Source of the DNA: Gracilaria gracilis
Lineage: Eukaryota > Rhodophyta > Florideophyceae > Gracilariales > Gracilariaceae
Assembly (NCBI GenBank): GCA_030374805.1
Contig: JARGSG010000093.1
Span: 143,343 to 207,342 of the forward strand
DNA: 64,000 bases
Reading direction: 5' to 3'
Below are positions 22,395 to 35,148 of the stretch, piece by piece. Position 1 is the first letter of the stretch, and each line of letters starts with the position of its first letter. The notes under the pieces were generated by a model that made no database searches, was not told the DNA's origin, and saw nothing but the letters and a program-made list of their open reading frames with translations. The position numbers and the translations under genes are program-made.

Positions 22395-25300
22395 ATATGG
22401 TATTCGTAAAAAGAAGTGAAGGGGTTCCTGAGAGGGTGGAGCTGTCAGGAATTGACATGGAGACCTATTTCGAAAGCACGGTCCGACATGTTTTAAATAC
22501 ATCAGGAGTGCCAACCAGAACAAAGCCATCCAGCGGAACTCAAAGTGCCATAGATATAACTGTAGTACCATCACGATGGATTCCATAACCCAGTTGGGAG
22601 GCCAAAGAAAACCCATTCTCTGATCATCATCCCATTTTCATCACAGCAATCTCCCTTCCCTTTAAAGAGAAAGAGATGCTGCGATGCAGTCTCAGGAAGG
22701 TGGATTGGGATGCCTATCAGAAACGAGTTACAGAAGAACTTGGCATGCGCCCAGTGGATGAAAACTGGAGTATTGAGAGAGAGAACAAAGAGCTCGTCGA
22801 AGCAATAACAGCATCAGCGAAGGAAATTGTACCCAAAGGATGGATGCGACGTAGGACACCGTGGTGGTGTGAGGAAGCCTCTTTGGAAGTCCAAGATTGG
22901 ACAGAAGCTTGGGAAAAATGGCACAGGAATCCAGACGAAGAAACAACATGTAGACTTCAAAAGATCCGTAGGGAGACCGCAAAAGTGATTGAAAGACTCA
23001 ATAGAGAAACTTGGATGGACTTCGTAGCCAGACTTGAGCCCGATGCAGACGACCTAAATTATGGAGGCTGTTAAAAGCAATGGAAACCAGCAGAGGAACC
23101 TCAACAGCCATGTGTCTACCAAATGACCAGTCTTGGTCAGATGGAAGAAGAGCACGATGGTTTTTGCGAACGGAGCTCCGCAAGGCTGGATCCCTGGGAA
23201 AGAACTACGAATGACGAAACAAGTATTGAAAGGCCCTAGACCACTACGCTATAGAGGTTGGGGACGAAGCTCCAAAACTTTTTGAAATAAAACACCTGAA
23301 AAGCGTACTCCACGAAATGGATGAGAAGCGAGCTTCAAGACCAGACGAAGTAGAAATAGCGTTTCTAAAGAGACTCCCAGAGAAAGGGCTAGCAAGGCTC
23401 TTGTGGCTTGTCAATAGAACATACATTGAGGATGTAACACCGAGAAAGTGGGTGATAGCAGCACTGGTTCCAATCGGAGATCCAGAGGCTCGCGGTGGTT
23501 CCCACCCACTTTCACTAACCCCAGTGGTTGCCAGGGCAGCAGCAAGCCTAATCCAAAAAGTGGTCATGTAATGGCTGGAGCCCAACTTACCCCCGCAGCA
23601 AGCAGGATTCAGAATGGGAGGAAACATGGAAGAGCACGTAGCTGTGCTCACTGAGAGCATCACGAACGGGTGGGATGAGAAAAATCAAACGCTTGCGGCG
23701 TTCTGTGACTTTTCTAAAGCATACTATTGCGTTCCAAATCATCTCTTATTCAAAAATCTGAGAAAAATGGGCTGCCAGTCCCACTTATTGAGGTGGCTAC
23801 GAAGTTTTGTAATGGATAAAAGATGGAAGTGCCGATAGAAATCTGCATTCAGACCAGAGGCCCTAGTGCCACACGGGCTCCCACAAGGAGGTACTCTGTC
23901 ACCAGGGCTATGGATAGCGTTTCTCGCTGACCTGCCGTCCAAAATCAACAAAGTAGGACACAATGTCAAAGTAAGCCTCTTCGCCGACGACACCACAATG
24001 TGGGTGACTGACTCAACACCTGAACATTGCAAGAAAGAACTTCTGGATGCCTCGCAAACGCTCGAGCATTACTGTGAATAAAATGACATACTTATTAACC
24101 CAAGTAAAACAGTCTTGGTCCCCTTCACTAATAGTAGGTGGGAGAAACAACCAGAACGATATGCAATGGAGTTGGGGGGAGCCGAGGTGAAGCCGATTGA
24201 ATGTGCTCGGTTTCTTATATTGCTGCTTGACTCAAGACTGAATTTCCAGGGCCAATTGGATCTCATCGCTTCAAGGTAGAGATTACGAAACAACCTTATG
24301 CGGTGTCTGACAGGCAGATCTTGGGATGCCAATTGAAACACAATGGGCACTATCAGGAACGGGTTTGCAGAGCCTCTGGTGGCATATGCGGCGGGGTCGG
24401 TCATACAGAATGGTTTCAAATCAGAAGTTCAGGCAGAGAAAGTAGGGCAAAACGAGGCTGTCCGCATCGAAACTGGTTGCGTTGCTTCAACCCCTGTGGC
24501 CAAGCTGCAAGAAGTAGTGAATTTGCCACCAATCCAAGGTATCGCAAAAGCCAAGGCCGCTCTGTTTTATGAAAGAACATTACGGCATGAATCCAACCCT
24601 CCGCTTAAGGCGGAGCTGCTTTCGATGGTTGCAGAAAGAATCAGAAGGTCCCGTTCGACGCTAGAGCCCGTCGCGGAGGACCATCTTACCACTCTCTGTA
24701 TAACTCAGGTGCAAAATCAAAAGCCTCTTCCAGAAGAGGTGGGCCTGTTTTCTCTTCATAACATACAGTTTGAAGCGGCAGCGTGTAGCAAAAGCGATAC
24801 GGAAGTGGAACAGAGAAATGCAACAACACGACTACTTGCTATACTACCTGGGATATATGGTGCGATGGGTCGGTCGGAAAATACGAAGGAGAAAAGGAAT
24901 CGTCGTCAAAAAGGGTAGCACTGCAGTGGATTGAAGGACGGTTTGAAGGAACCGTACACAAGGTTGAAAAAGAAGGCCCAAATGATGTTTGTGTCGAGAC
25001 TTTCGGGAGAAAGACAGAACAAAAAGCCAACATATGGATAGAGTGTGACGATGGCTTTGAAATGTCGTACGAGATTGAGAGCGATGTCATGAGCATGAAA
25101 GATTGTGACGGTGATGGGATCCTTTATCGATACATGGCAGAAACAAAGGTAGGGGCGGGAGCATAATAGATCTAATGGAGTGGCACTATAGAGACCGAGA
25201 GTGCGGTGATACCCGCAGGTATAGGTGTGTGTTCTTATAAAGCAGAAGTACGAGCAATGACAGCAGCCCTTTGTAAGTTATGCGACGCAGAAGTGGATAT

Positions 25301-25960
25301 TGTGAGGATCTTTACATATTCAAATGCGCTTTTTCGAGCGCTACAGGGAAAGCTCAGGAAACAGTCAACGGGCTTGCAACATCTGGAAAAGATGCTGCAC
25401 AAGCTCAGCCTCAGGAGCAAGGTATACTTCTGCTGGATTCCTAGTCATTATGGGGTTCCACAAAACGAGAGAGTAGATGCGCTTGCAGAGTCGGATTTGA
25501 AAATTTCTTTAGTGGAACAGTTTCGTGTACCGGTAGATTATGGAGACCTTCGCGCTTTGCTTGCTGCTCAGACGAAAAAAAAGAATGTCATGCCGTATAG
25601 CAGAGAAATGGGAGAAGAAGAAGTACGAAAAAACGAGATTATACTAGCAGAGTTTGCAACCACACATTTACCAGCGTTACACCCCGTCGCATCGTACCTG
25701 GATAAGAAGGTGAAACGATGAAATTGTGGCATTGAGGTGAAAAAGGACGTGAAGCACGTGCTGTTTCGATGTTCTTTGACCAACGCAACGCGTCGTAATC
25801 AGTTGCCACCCGTTGAAGACAAGAAAGATTGGTCGCCAGTAGAGATGATAAGACAATGGCCACTGAAGGTTTTGGGCCTCTCTTAAGAGAGGGGATTATC
25901 TATAGGTTAAATTTCCTGTCGTCTTGGAATCAAGAGCGAAAGGCCATAATAAAGAAGGAA
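22395..25960 (+). mobile_element. LINE (non-LTR retrotransposon) with APE endonuclease end, RT and RNase H, 5'-truncated
   Basis: The plus strand starts inside or near the end of an APE-type endonuclease: SGTQSAIDITVVPSRW then SDHHPIF (22,530-22,640). RT follows: ASRPDEVEIAFLKRL, AALVPIGDPEARG, AFCDFSKAYYCVPNHLLF, LVPHGLPQGGTLSPGLW and KVSLFADDTTMW (FADD at 23980-23991). After ~1.1 kb come EVRAMTAALCKLCDAEVDIV, VYFCWIPSHYGVPQNERVDA (25,240-25,490), a type-I RNase H without a clear first Asp, and a decayed C-terminal Cys/His region (~25,730-25,780). Many stops and frame changes are present. The 3' end is A-rich near 25,950. EN plus RNase H suggests an I/Jockey-like lineage; I cannot place it further. 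Confidence 0.75.
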
Positions 25961-25969
25961 AAAGAAAGA

Positions 25970-27240
25970 AGTGAACGTTTTTTGCTATGGTTGCTCTTAC
26001 ACCATCCTTCCGTTTCAACTTATTTCCACGATAGCTTGCAATCAATCGTCCATGTTTTTGAACGTTCTTCCCAGATATAACCCAACCGTTTACGTTCCTG
26101 AGCGCTTTTGCCATAAAGTCGGCCTCGCAGGCCCAACCGGGGGGTGTATGCTTGTATCTGAGACATCATATTTGGATATTGAGTGTCTATCGTTGTGATC
26201 GGTTCATGTTTTTGCAGAACGGAATCCCGTATTCATACGCCTCTTGCGCACATAAATCATGCACAAATTAAGGAGATCCACAACGCTCTCTTCATGAATA
26301 TCCTACACACTCGCAACCCCTTCACTGGCCTCACCACCGTTCTGAGTTCCTTCCAAATTCTCCTGAGGTTCGACGTCTCCTTCGCAACCTCTTCAACCAC
26401 TTCATTTTCATCAGTTGTGAACATCACACCACTCTCATCATATTCTCTATTGATCAATTTCTTCTCTGTCCTTGATCTTATATGCTCCTTCTCACTGTCC
26501 GTCGTGTTTTCGTCTCCCTCAACCTCTATTCTACGTCTCTCTTCTTTGCCACCTTTTTATTTACGTGTATTCTCAGTAAGTCCTTCATGGTGGCTCGAGA
26601 GGTAGATTCTCTCACGCCGTTATAACTTAAATGACGCAATTGCAAAGTCATTCATTAAAGGAATGACATAGGTCAAGAACATAACCATGCGCACTCGTGC
26701 CTCTGCACAGCTCCATCTCAACCGCTGTACCAATTTGGGTTCATGGCCAGATATGAACTTTGTAGAAGGCACCAGACCATGCTTATGCGCAAAACATCCC
26801 ATTATTGAGAGAACGTAAGTACTACAGCTGTGCCAGTATCTGTTTTCAAAACCCCAGAACCACTAGCATATAGCTTTTCTTCTATAGCACCCATTCCATT
26901 CTTTTATTCTGAGAGCGCTCGATGAGCGCTATTATCAACTCTCTGCATTTGGAAGAACGATCATTCCAAATATTTTATCACACCAGTAAATGCGCCATTT
27001 GTTTTTTCCTATCTTGTCCGCTAAATGAGGCCGCCCACTTTTCTCCGCTTACCACGACCGGAACGATAACAGTTCTTATATTTTTGGACTAGGATAAAGC
27101 TCTTCACAGAAACTCTTGTAATACCCATCAAGGAAGCCATCCTGAACCTCTTCCGAAATATTGGTGTAGTTATTAGCTACGTCACTGACTCTACATCCTG
27201 TGTCTACAAGAACAACGCCAGGCAGGGGCGTTAGCCATAT
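25970..27240 (-). other. Possible decayed transposon protein remnants; no firm gene
   Basis: On the minus strand, VGLYLGRTFKNMDDWLQAI (~26,120-26,060) resembles the start of a MuDR-type N-terminal domain, followed directly by the LINE 3' end. Further 5' are acidic stretches (26,457-26,257). Near 27,220-27,090, LVDTGCRVSDVANNYTN followed by DGFLDGYYKSFCEELY is open but unfamiliar. These may be the 5' part of the MULE interrupted by the LINE or another element. Confidence 0.25.
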
Positions 27241-27251
27241 CATTCAGCACC

Positions 27252-27302
27252 CGTCACGCGCAGCTTGGCTTTTTGGAGCCCGGAGTCGAAAAAATGGGCA
27301 CT
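27252..27302 (+). repeat. Left terminal inverted repeat of MULE copy 2
   Basis: Inverted match to 32345-32392; the first 18 bases are identical. Its reverse strand happens to translate as part of a short ORF (27438-27244), which I treat as chance. Confidence 0.7.
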
Positions 27303-27449
27303 TTTTGTAACCGTAAAACTCCAGATCAAAGAAATAGACCAAGGCGATACCCCAACCCGATATTGCTTGTGCACAAGCCCTGCATTCTCCGCATTGAAGA
27401 ACATCTGAAATCTTAAGCTTGCTTTTGTTACCCGTCAATGATTGCCTTT

Positions 27450-28950
27450 AATGATTACGCTGGCCAACAAAACCGATCTATCCGTAATGCAATCTCCGCT
27501 GCATACACTGGATTAGGGTATAGCCGGGTTTCTTGACACTGAAAATGAATATTCACGCGAGGTAGTTCTTTCAAATTTGAACCACGTGAAGAGCGCCGGA
27601 GACCTAGGCCCAGCGGAGAGCAATCGACTTCTTAAAGCAAAGGAAAAGCAAAAGATCAAACACAGTACGAAGAAAATATATACATTTCTTCGGCAGGTTC
27701 AAAACAATATTAGCATTGTTTTCAATCGAACGCTCTAACCAGTTTTTAATGGTCTACGTAAACTAAGGTATTACCTAATTCTTGTACTGCAGAATACAAC
27801 CGATTTTAATGGACCTTTGGGTCCAAGTCTAATAAAATCTTCTGGAACAAAACGGTGGTTTTGCAACATTCTTCTTGGAGCCAGTATACTAGATTTGGAA
27901 CCTCTGTCTGGTGTAGTGCTTATTTCTGGCGATGTCGCCTGTTGTATGAGCGACAATTCGAACGCGTTTGGGTCTTTGAATTCCCGTGATAGGAACGAAG
28001 TGGTTCAGCGATACCAACACTGATTTGTAAAGAACGTATACTTGAGCCCGGGGCCTATATTGAAAATTATAGTCTCCTTAGTACCCAATAGAAATCTGAG
28101 ATACACATGTGATATGAGTTGGATATATTTGAAGCAAAAAGTTTAAGGTTACGATACAATTCAGATACATTTTTAGTATATTGTTGAATTATATATCATA
28201 TCTGGTTGTGTCTCACGAAAAGACATGATATGGATTTGATGTATTTAGGGTATAATTTTGAGAGATATTTGATAAGGCAAATTTTATAGTATATCGCACT
28301 TCTATCAAAAATGTGGGAAATTATACGAAAGCTATATCACATATATATATCAGTCCCATGTCTGAAATATATCAAAAGCTGTCGGAACTGTATCATTTCT
28401 ACATATCTTTCATATCTGTAAGATAAAAGTTTCATTCTAATCCTCCGCCCTACAGAGATATCATGTAAATATTCATCCTGTATCCGGTTTTCCACTGGGA
28501 CATGGAAGAATGAATGTATCCCATTCGAAAGACGAGGCTCCTGTGTCTGCAGATAGTTCGGTTGTTGACATTACGGAGTAGTACCAAAAGGCGAAGAGGT
28601 CAAAGATTGCTGAGGTAAGATATGATTTATTCAAAGTTGACCACCACACAATGTACTAACACTTTCCAAATCCTTCCTAACCATCCGTTTTTAATTAAAA
28701 ACCGCATCTATCTCAGTTAGAATGTAATGAGGCATACGGCAGTGGGCAGGGATGCGACGGGCAGTGAGAGAACAGGGAGAGAGAGCACGGGCGGGGAACT
28801 ACGGACAGTGACGAAAATCAATCGGATATCTCAACCCAACAGGAGCACGATACGAATGAAAATTTCGCGAGAGGCATGTTCATAGCGTATCTGGGAAAAT
28901 GGAGGTATTATATTCGCAAAATCTGTTGCCGCATCTGCAATTCATTTTCA
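27450..28950. other. MULE copy 2 5' internal region, AT-rich, no gene
   Basis: No convincing ORF. From about 28,050 to 28,460 the sequence is strongly A+T rich with many GATAT/ATATC words, such as ACATATATATATCAG, which could form a local low-melting or sub-repeat region. Confidence 0.4.
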
Positions 28951-28954
28951 ATGG

Positions 28955-30960
28955 AGAAACTTGTCTATTCCAGACGCTAAATATTTAGATAATGATGAAC
29001 GGGCGGTTTTACAACGGGGATATCTGGTGTGCTTCTTGCATAACCATAAACAGTACAAGTTTTCTTACGTTTTCAAGCTTCAGAGAGTACGTGTTTCCGA
29101 TACGAGCCCTCGACAGTATGTCAAATCTCCCAATATCTCGACGATGTTACGCAATCACCCGCGACAGATCCTCCATTCAGAAAAAGAAATATCACCGGAC
29201 ATGTTAGAAAGGCTCGTCATCTGAGAAACACTCTCCGTCTTCACTATGGAACTATTTTAAGTCTGTTGGAGCAGAATTTCGGTGTGAAGGTTGATAAGAT
29301 GGCCTTTTGGAGACGTCTGAAGTACATATCGGACTCACGCTATCTTAAGGAGAAGGAAAGTCTACATTTGTATCAGATTATGATACAATTCAACTGCGAT
29401 AACGAGCTCAAAAACGTGTGTTGCAGCACACTTGGTTGAGCTCGTACGTACGTGACGATGGACTTCAGTGCGTAGCATGGTGTCCACATGAGTATAAAAC
29501 AGACTACGAGAGATTTGGTATTATCCCTGTTGTTTCCATCTACTGCGAGGTGATATCCAACCACTGTAATTTTTCTTTAATTACCATCAATGGACTAGAT
29601 AACAATGGGTGTGTGACTACGTTCTTCACAGAATATACAGAAAATGAAACCGAAGAGAGTTTTCTCTGGTTCCTGGGAAGATTCAAGGAGTTGTTTTGTG
29701 TATCTCCAAGCATAACTACTGTACATCAGTGCAATGGGCTCATCTGTACGCTGAAGCGCGTGTTACCGTTGTCATCCATCACTTTGGATGACTGGCATTT
29801 CAACAATCACCATGCTTCTAATACAGAACGTTTCTGTAAGTCCATACAGCGTTGAGGATGGGCGGGGGACATGAGGGACTCACTGCAAGACCTCAGGAAG
29901 AGCGGTAACATAGAATTTTTCACAGGCTGCGGTTGCGATTGGAAGAGCCTTTTTCCAATAACTTTACTGTACCACCACCAAGATAGTATACATTTCCCTA
30001 CCGTAAGAACCCTAACATGGTGGTCCGCAGTTTAAATATATGACATATGACCAAGACGATTTTTCTTTCAGAGAAGTTGGTTCTTTGAAGCCTCGCACAA
30101 GCGATACCAGCACTACATTGTATCGCAAGGCGTATCGTTTTCAGAAGTTCCAAACTTTATGCAAAGTATTACCCAACGCTTGCACATGGAGCGCAATCAG
30201 AAGCCCAAAATGGGAGACATAGCACTCTAAAATAAGCGCTAATTCTCAAGACACCCTCTGACAATGGAGATCTCGACCGGCATGGCCCAAAACTTCACAC
30301 AATACAGTATAAGGAAGTTCGTAGAATTCGGCGCTCGCTATTCGCCCTACTTATAAGTGATCGAGTTTTTGATCCTCCCCACACGAGACGCCGCATTCCA
30401 ATGCCAACTAGATACGGAAGTATCATCCGATCAATCCCTTTTTTTATTTACATTACGGGGGTCATTCCATTCCAAAACCCAGCATCCCGAAAGTTACGAC
30501 GCATGCCTCATTAATTCCCCAAAAGAAACCACCAAAAGTATTATTGGGAGCTGCAGTTGCCGATTCACAACTGCGTGGTGGCTCCCATGTCCAGTCTAAC
30601 CCGCCTGTTCTTCATATTCGAAGAAGTTTGCAATGGCTGGACGCAAAACAGAACAGTGATAACCAAACTTTTCCGTATTGGGCATATGTGGCACGCGTAT
30701 TGAAATCGAGACTCCCACAACTGGAGTGTCAGAGACATTCTGCGCCAGAGTTAGAAAATGAGGTCATCTCTCGATAATGTACGACGTGAGATCGAACTCA
30801 GGCTTTCCGAAGGAGTACAAAATGACAATCAAGTCCTACGTCTGAGCCAATCACATGTGGAAGTACACGCTCCCTCTGGAGAAACAGAAATTGAAGAGAT
30901 GCTTAGTGCACTCGAGAATGAAGAGAAAAACGCAATCTCATCGTACATGACGTACTCCGC
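28955..30960 (+). pseudogene. MULE transposase, copy 2, broken
   Basis: Plus-strand blocks: a helical N-terminal part (28961-29224 and, in another frame, MAFWRRLKYISDSRYLKEKE near 29,300); the core CVAWCPHEYKTDYERFGIIP, VVSIYCEVISNHCNFS and NETEESFLWFLGRFKELF (29,470-29,700), collinear with copy 1; then LILPTRDAAFQCQLDTE (30,365-30,415); and GSCSCRFTTAWWLPC (30,548-30,592), which fits a SWIM zinc finger (CxC...C, final His lost). Copy 1 has VSVDCNAIS where copy 2 has VSIYCEVIS, so the putative first catalytic Asp is missing here. Several stops. Same family as the 20-22 kb copy, diverged. Confidence 0.65.
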
Positions 30961-30999
30961 TTGTAGAGCACTTTGTGATTAGATGCAAAGAGTTCCTCA

Positions 31000-32340
31000 A
31001 ACTTTTGGAAAAATGGCTTTCAGCAGTCTCAAGTAGCACTTAAAGCAAGGACTTCAAAGTTAAGTGACGTAAAGTACCCCCAATCATCCAGGATACCATC
31101 TGCCCGCTACTTCTACTGTCCTTGACCTTCTGAGGCCTGTCGAGGGTTCCTCTACAATTATTCAGAACCCCAACGCAGGGCTGATACGGTCTGGAAAGGA
31201 GAAGAAGACCGTCATGGAACACCCTCGTCCTGCAAAGTGGCAAATGAAGAACGAGTGAAATGGAGATCGCGTTAAAGCTCGCATATCAGCTACTCTTCTT
31301 ACTTTCAGTCCTAGAAGAACACTGCAGCACGCAATTGAGTGAGTTCTACAAGTCTTGGATCATCTGGATAACTAGTACGGGCCACAGCGAGAGTTAGAAT
31401 AAAGTTTCATAAGTAAAATTTCATGTTTGGACGAAACTTTCTGGCTATTCCTTGGGATCCCTAGCGCTTTTCATTATCCAGAGAACGATGGCACAAGAAG
31501 CCTTGGCACACACGCGCAATCAGACTTGGAACGCGGAACGCCAGAGGGTGCAATCCAGTTCTAGTTACAGTCCCAAGCGCTCCGGACAGCATTGCTAGCT
31601 AAACACGCACCAACTGTCGTGCAGCGCGGGGCGAACGTCTAGGGTAGTGTATCAGAGTCGAGTTCCTGAACATAAGATCGAAGTTCCGCAAACGAAGTCA
31701 GCCAAGCAGTGAAAGCTGCATTTCGAAACAGCGCTGTACAGAAGAGTCCAAATTTCGCACAGCTCGGGGGGCAGTCAGATTACGCGCCGCCTGGGCAAAA
31801 AAGATTGAAAAGTGAACCCGAGAGCCAAGGTTCGATTAAGAGCTAGGGGCAGTCCATGTTCGGCTCAGCGCCGGACGAAAGTCAAGGTCCAGTTCGGTTC
31901 TCTACTGGAGAGCATTTCAAGTCTAGTTATTTGCGGGTGAGCTGTAGAGATTCGGTTAGGAACCGGGGTGGCAGTCGAGTTTCCGCCTCCAACAAAAGGA
32001 GATGGACACCAACGGAGCGACGGCAGAATCGAAATCCCGTGCGATAAAGAGCACCAGGTGCACAAGAAGGAAAGTGCGGAGATGGAGATAAATGCCAGGG
32101 GAATCTAAGCTCGGCGCGAGAAGAAGTATAACGCGCGTAAAAAGAAGAGTACAGAGATAGCGGTGCGGAGATGGCGGCGCGAAAATGGTGGTGCATAGAT
32201 GAAACTGCGGAAAGGGCGCTATGGAGTGTGTGGTGCGGAGATGGTGATGTGAGAATAGCGGTTCGATATGGCTCTCACTCATCATCGTGGGTTCGTCGGG
32301 GCTGAAGGCTGGGCGCGCACACATTTTTTGCTGTTCAAAA
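31000..32340. other. MULE copy 2 3' internal region, weak internal repeats
   Basis: No gene. Near 32,070-32,250 the phrase GTGCGGAGATGG returns about every 70-80 bases in degenerate form. From 31,500 to 31,950 similar degenerate repetition of AGTCNAGTTC-type words is visible. Confidence 0.35.
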
Positions 32341-32344
32341 ACCG

Positions 32345-32392
32345 TGCGCTTTTTTGGACTCCGGGGTCTAAAGCGCCAAGCTGCGCGTGACG
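32345..32392 (-). repeat. Right terminal inverted repeat of MULE copy 2
   Basis: Reverse complement matches 27252-27302. Confidence 0.7.
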
Positions 32393-32990
32393 TGACCTGA
32401 GCGTTATAGATCACGCCCTTGCGGGGCGAAAGCCAATCTGCTCTCTAGCTACAGAGGTTCTAGCGGCTTGTGCACAGCTGGTTAGCAGGGGAGGGACTTA
32501 TAGTGTCATTTGCGTGAGAGAGGTTCTTGCTCGATATGGTACATAAGTAGAGAGGTTCTAGAACTTCTCATCTACATTTTACACAATGCGTAGATTTTCC
32601 GGGACCCATTTTTTGGTATGGGGGCAAACTATTTATCATATTTCACTTTTCTTGCCTATCCAACGTAGTTGGGATTAACTGTGGACTAATTTCGGAAAGT
32701 TTGAATGACAAATTCGTAGCCTCTATGTAGGTTTTGGAACGAAAGGCGCTCGATACCGAAGCAGTTTGAGTTTATAAGTCCACGAACCGGAAGCCATTCA
32801 AACATAGCGCGTTTTTCGTGGAGCTAAACGGATACTATAAGTACGTAAATCTTCTACAGGCAGTAGTTTAAACAATAAAATCTTGCTACAATCAGCAGAG
32901 CACTATTTTAAACCCGAGAGCCGAAAGTGTGCCCGTCAATCGTAGGCCCATTAAGTCATCCAAAACAATAGGAGACGCCACGCCGCTCTA
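32393..32990. other. No gene recognised
   Basis: About 600 bp between the MULE end and the pogo-like relic with no ORF of note and no repeat seen. Confidence 0.35.
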
Positions 32991-32994
32991 GCTA

Positions 32995-34382
32995 ATGCCG
33001 TGGGATTACTACAATGAACATCTTGCATCGCTCAACGAAAGTTTCCAGCGTCACAAGGTTAGCAAAAACCTTATGAATAAAAAGTATCAATCGTGGACCG
33101 ACCATCTCCCCAAATCCCCCTTCAGGCTCCGGAAGACGTCCATATCGCTCACCTTTCTTCCGGCCGCCCAACTAACTTCAATATGGAGGAAAAAATAAAG
33201 CTAGTTCGTTCTATCCAGGAGTTTGTCACCAATCACACACCGCTGAGAAAACAAGGTGTCATGGCTCTAGCTGAGCGTTATATACCGCCCATGCTTCCCG
33301 CATATCTTCTGAAATGCTCCGGCCCAAACCAAGGCCCTGAACCACATGGATTATAAAATTCATCAAACTTCACACAACTCTTAATTTCAGGGCAGTATAA
33401 ATGGTGGAAATCAAAATCATTAAATCGAGGACTAGGGATAATATTTTATAGCACGTTGATCTAGTGAAAGCATTGATTCGTCGATATTGCATCACCGCAT
33501 TTGATCAAGTGTTCAATGTGGACGAATTTTGGATTTCATTTTCCAAGATGAAAGGAAGGTCTCTACGCAGGGGGTTGAACCGGCGGACACCAAGCTATTG
33601 CACACTGATATACACACGCGGGGAGACCTGTACCATGTCACCATAAAGCCAGTTTTAAATGCCGCAGGAACAAAGATGAAGCCTATAGCCGTCTTTTCCG
33701 GTAAGCAAGCACACTTTCTTCGGGTGATTGGCAGGTATGAAACGATTCATTTTCAAACCGCGCTGCCCTACCTATAACATCGCGGACCGGCAGGAATGAA
33801 CAGTCTCTTCTTCTTCGGTTGCGCCAAGCAGTTCGTGAACGAAGCAAAAGAGCTACGAAATAACAACAGAAACCTTAGGATTTTTTCGATAGGTACGTTG
33901 CCCACATTAAATGTGAAACGCTCTTACTCCTGAAAGAAAACCGAATCTTTGTTCTCGGTCCACTAGCACATACCTCTCGTTTCCTGAAGCCTTTCGACAA
34001 TAGAGTAATATCCCCATTCAAAAGCTACCTTCCACGTAGACTGCATACCATAGCCATGGTACAATCCACCCTTGATGCGTTCTACGTTGCCGCTCGCATA
34101 ACCACAGCCTACGAGCACTCTGTAACGCCGAGGAATATCAAAAATAGCTTTCGTGGGATTGGTGTGTTGGTTCCAGAAGAAAACTGCGCATCCATGGAAC
34201 CGGTTCTCGAGAAAACCTTACGCCGAGAAAATAAGATCACTTTCGAAGTACTTCTGAAAAGCTTTAATGGATGTCCGCGAAGTTTAATGCACTGTACCAA
34301 CGTTCTGCAAAATGGCACTATTCACACCAACAATATGACGGGAGCTTCTTTGACTTCCAAAGTAGTCGTCGAAGGCCCCTAA
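32995..34382 (+). pseudogene. Second pogo/Tigger-like DDE transposase relic
   Basis: Blocks on the plus strand in several frames: an N-terminal helical part (KIKLVRSIQEFVTNHTPLRK, 33,190-33,250); DQVFNVDEFWISF (~33,490-33,530), the first Asp block; DLYHVTIKPVLNAAGTKMKP and AVFSGKQAHFLR (33,620-33,725), the usual following strand; then AHIKCETLLLLKENRIFVLG, HTSRFLKPFDNRVISPFK (33,905-34,025), the H.S..lqPlD..vf.pfK block; and ITTAYEHSVTPRNIKNSFRG (34,100-34,160). It is broken by stops and frameshifts and clearly differs from the 5-6 kb relic, so two lineages are present. No terminal repeats identified. Confidence 0.6.
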
Positions 34383-34526
34383 GAACAAGAACGCCGTCGC
34401 GAGAAACGAAATGTTTCCAGAAATGTAGGCAATCAAAACCAGATTAGAGCGGTACGAGAACGCAGTGAGAACCGCCCTGTTCGGAATGCAGACGCGAAAA
34501 TCCCGGCCGAGCTTCGTCCTCTTGTT

Positions 34527-34943
34527 TTATTGACGCCCAGAGCGAGCTATACGCGGTGCGCGTCTCGTTAGACGCGGCACAAACGTCAAAATCTCCGATG
34601 GTGGCGTGTTCAGGTTCAGCGTAACGCTGAGAGGCTCTTTGGACTTCGGAACTGCGCAAATGACGAGACGAAGGACGAAAATTACCCTACGATTATTAAC
34701 AGTAAACAAACAGTTTAGCATAATACGTAACAGGTTATCAACAGAAAGGTGAAAAAAATTTCCGGGAATGATGTTGCGCAAGGTTCCTTCCAACTCAGCG
34801 ATCAGCTTCGGAGACCAGAAAATATCAGCACTTACACAAGATCCACCATATTGAGATGAACTCCCCATCGCCTCATCATCGATCAAGGGACACAGGACTG
34901 CGTGTAGTTGCTTAATATCATCTTCATGGGCTTCCGCCATCAA
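34527..34943 (-). CDS. Hypothetical protein, 138 codons
   Basis: Open from the ATG at 34943 to 34527. It starts MMAEAHEDDIKQLHAVLCPL and has a hydrophobic middle (NLLRIMLNCLFTV). No known domain. It could be the 5' exon of a host gene or a relic; the low complexity of evidence keeps confidence low. Confidence 0.25.
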   Translation of the reverse strand: MMAEAHEDDIKQLHAVLCPLIDDEAMGSSSQYGGSCVSADIFWSPKLIAELEGTLRNIIPGNFFHLSVDNLLRIMLNCLFTVNNRRVIFVLRLVICAVPKSKEPLSVTLNLNTPPSEILTFVPRLTRRAPRIARSGRQ

Positions 34944-35140
34944 GGCGGTTGCATTTGGCCTGATTTCAGATGTGTTGGCTGCGGTCTTCGTGCAGCTTGC
35001 TGGCGACTGAGGTTAACATGAGGCTAGAGAGGCCTTAAATAAGATCAAGTACGTTTAGTATTGTATGCAAAATTCATGTAAGGCATCTTACTCTCGTTGA
35101 AAATATTTGATTACTGGGAGTTTACACTCTAGTGCAGCTC

Positions 35141-35148
35141 TATATAAA
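35141..35148 (+). promoter_or_regulatory. Possible TATA box
   Basis: TATATAAA in a context reading plus-ward, about 100 bp upstream of the MITE at 35247. No downstream gene was recognised, so this is only a sequence match. Confidence 0.2.

Larger units (their letters stand above)
27252..32392 (+). mobile_element. MULE, copy 2, with terminal inverted repeats (~5.1 kb)
   Basis: Left end 27252-~27302 and the reverse complement of ~32345-32392 share an identical first 18 bases (CGTCACGCGCAGCTTGGC) and most of the next 30. Between them the plus strand carries a MULE-type transposase relic. The direct flanks do not show a matching 9-bp duplication, so the exact ends are uncertain by a few bases or the flanks have decayed. 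Confidence 0.65.

Noticed and set aside
21966-22616. 216-codon minus-strand ORF as a single protein
   Set aside because: It runs from MULE sequence into the antisense of the LINE endonuclease region; only the part below about 22,390 can belong to the MULE.
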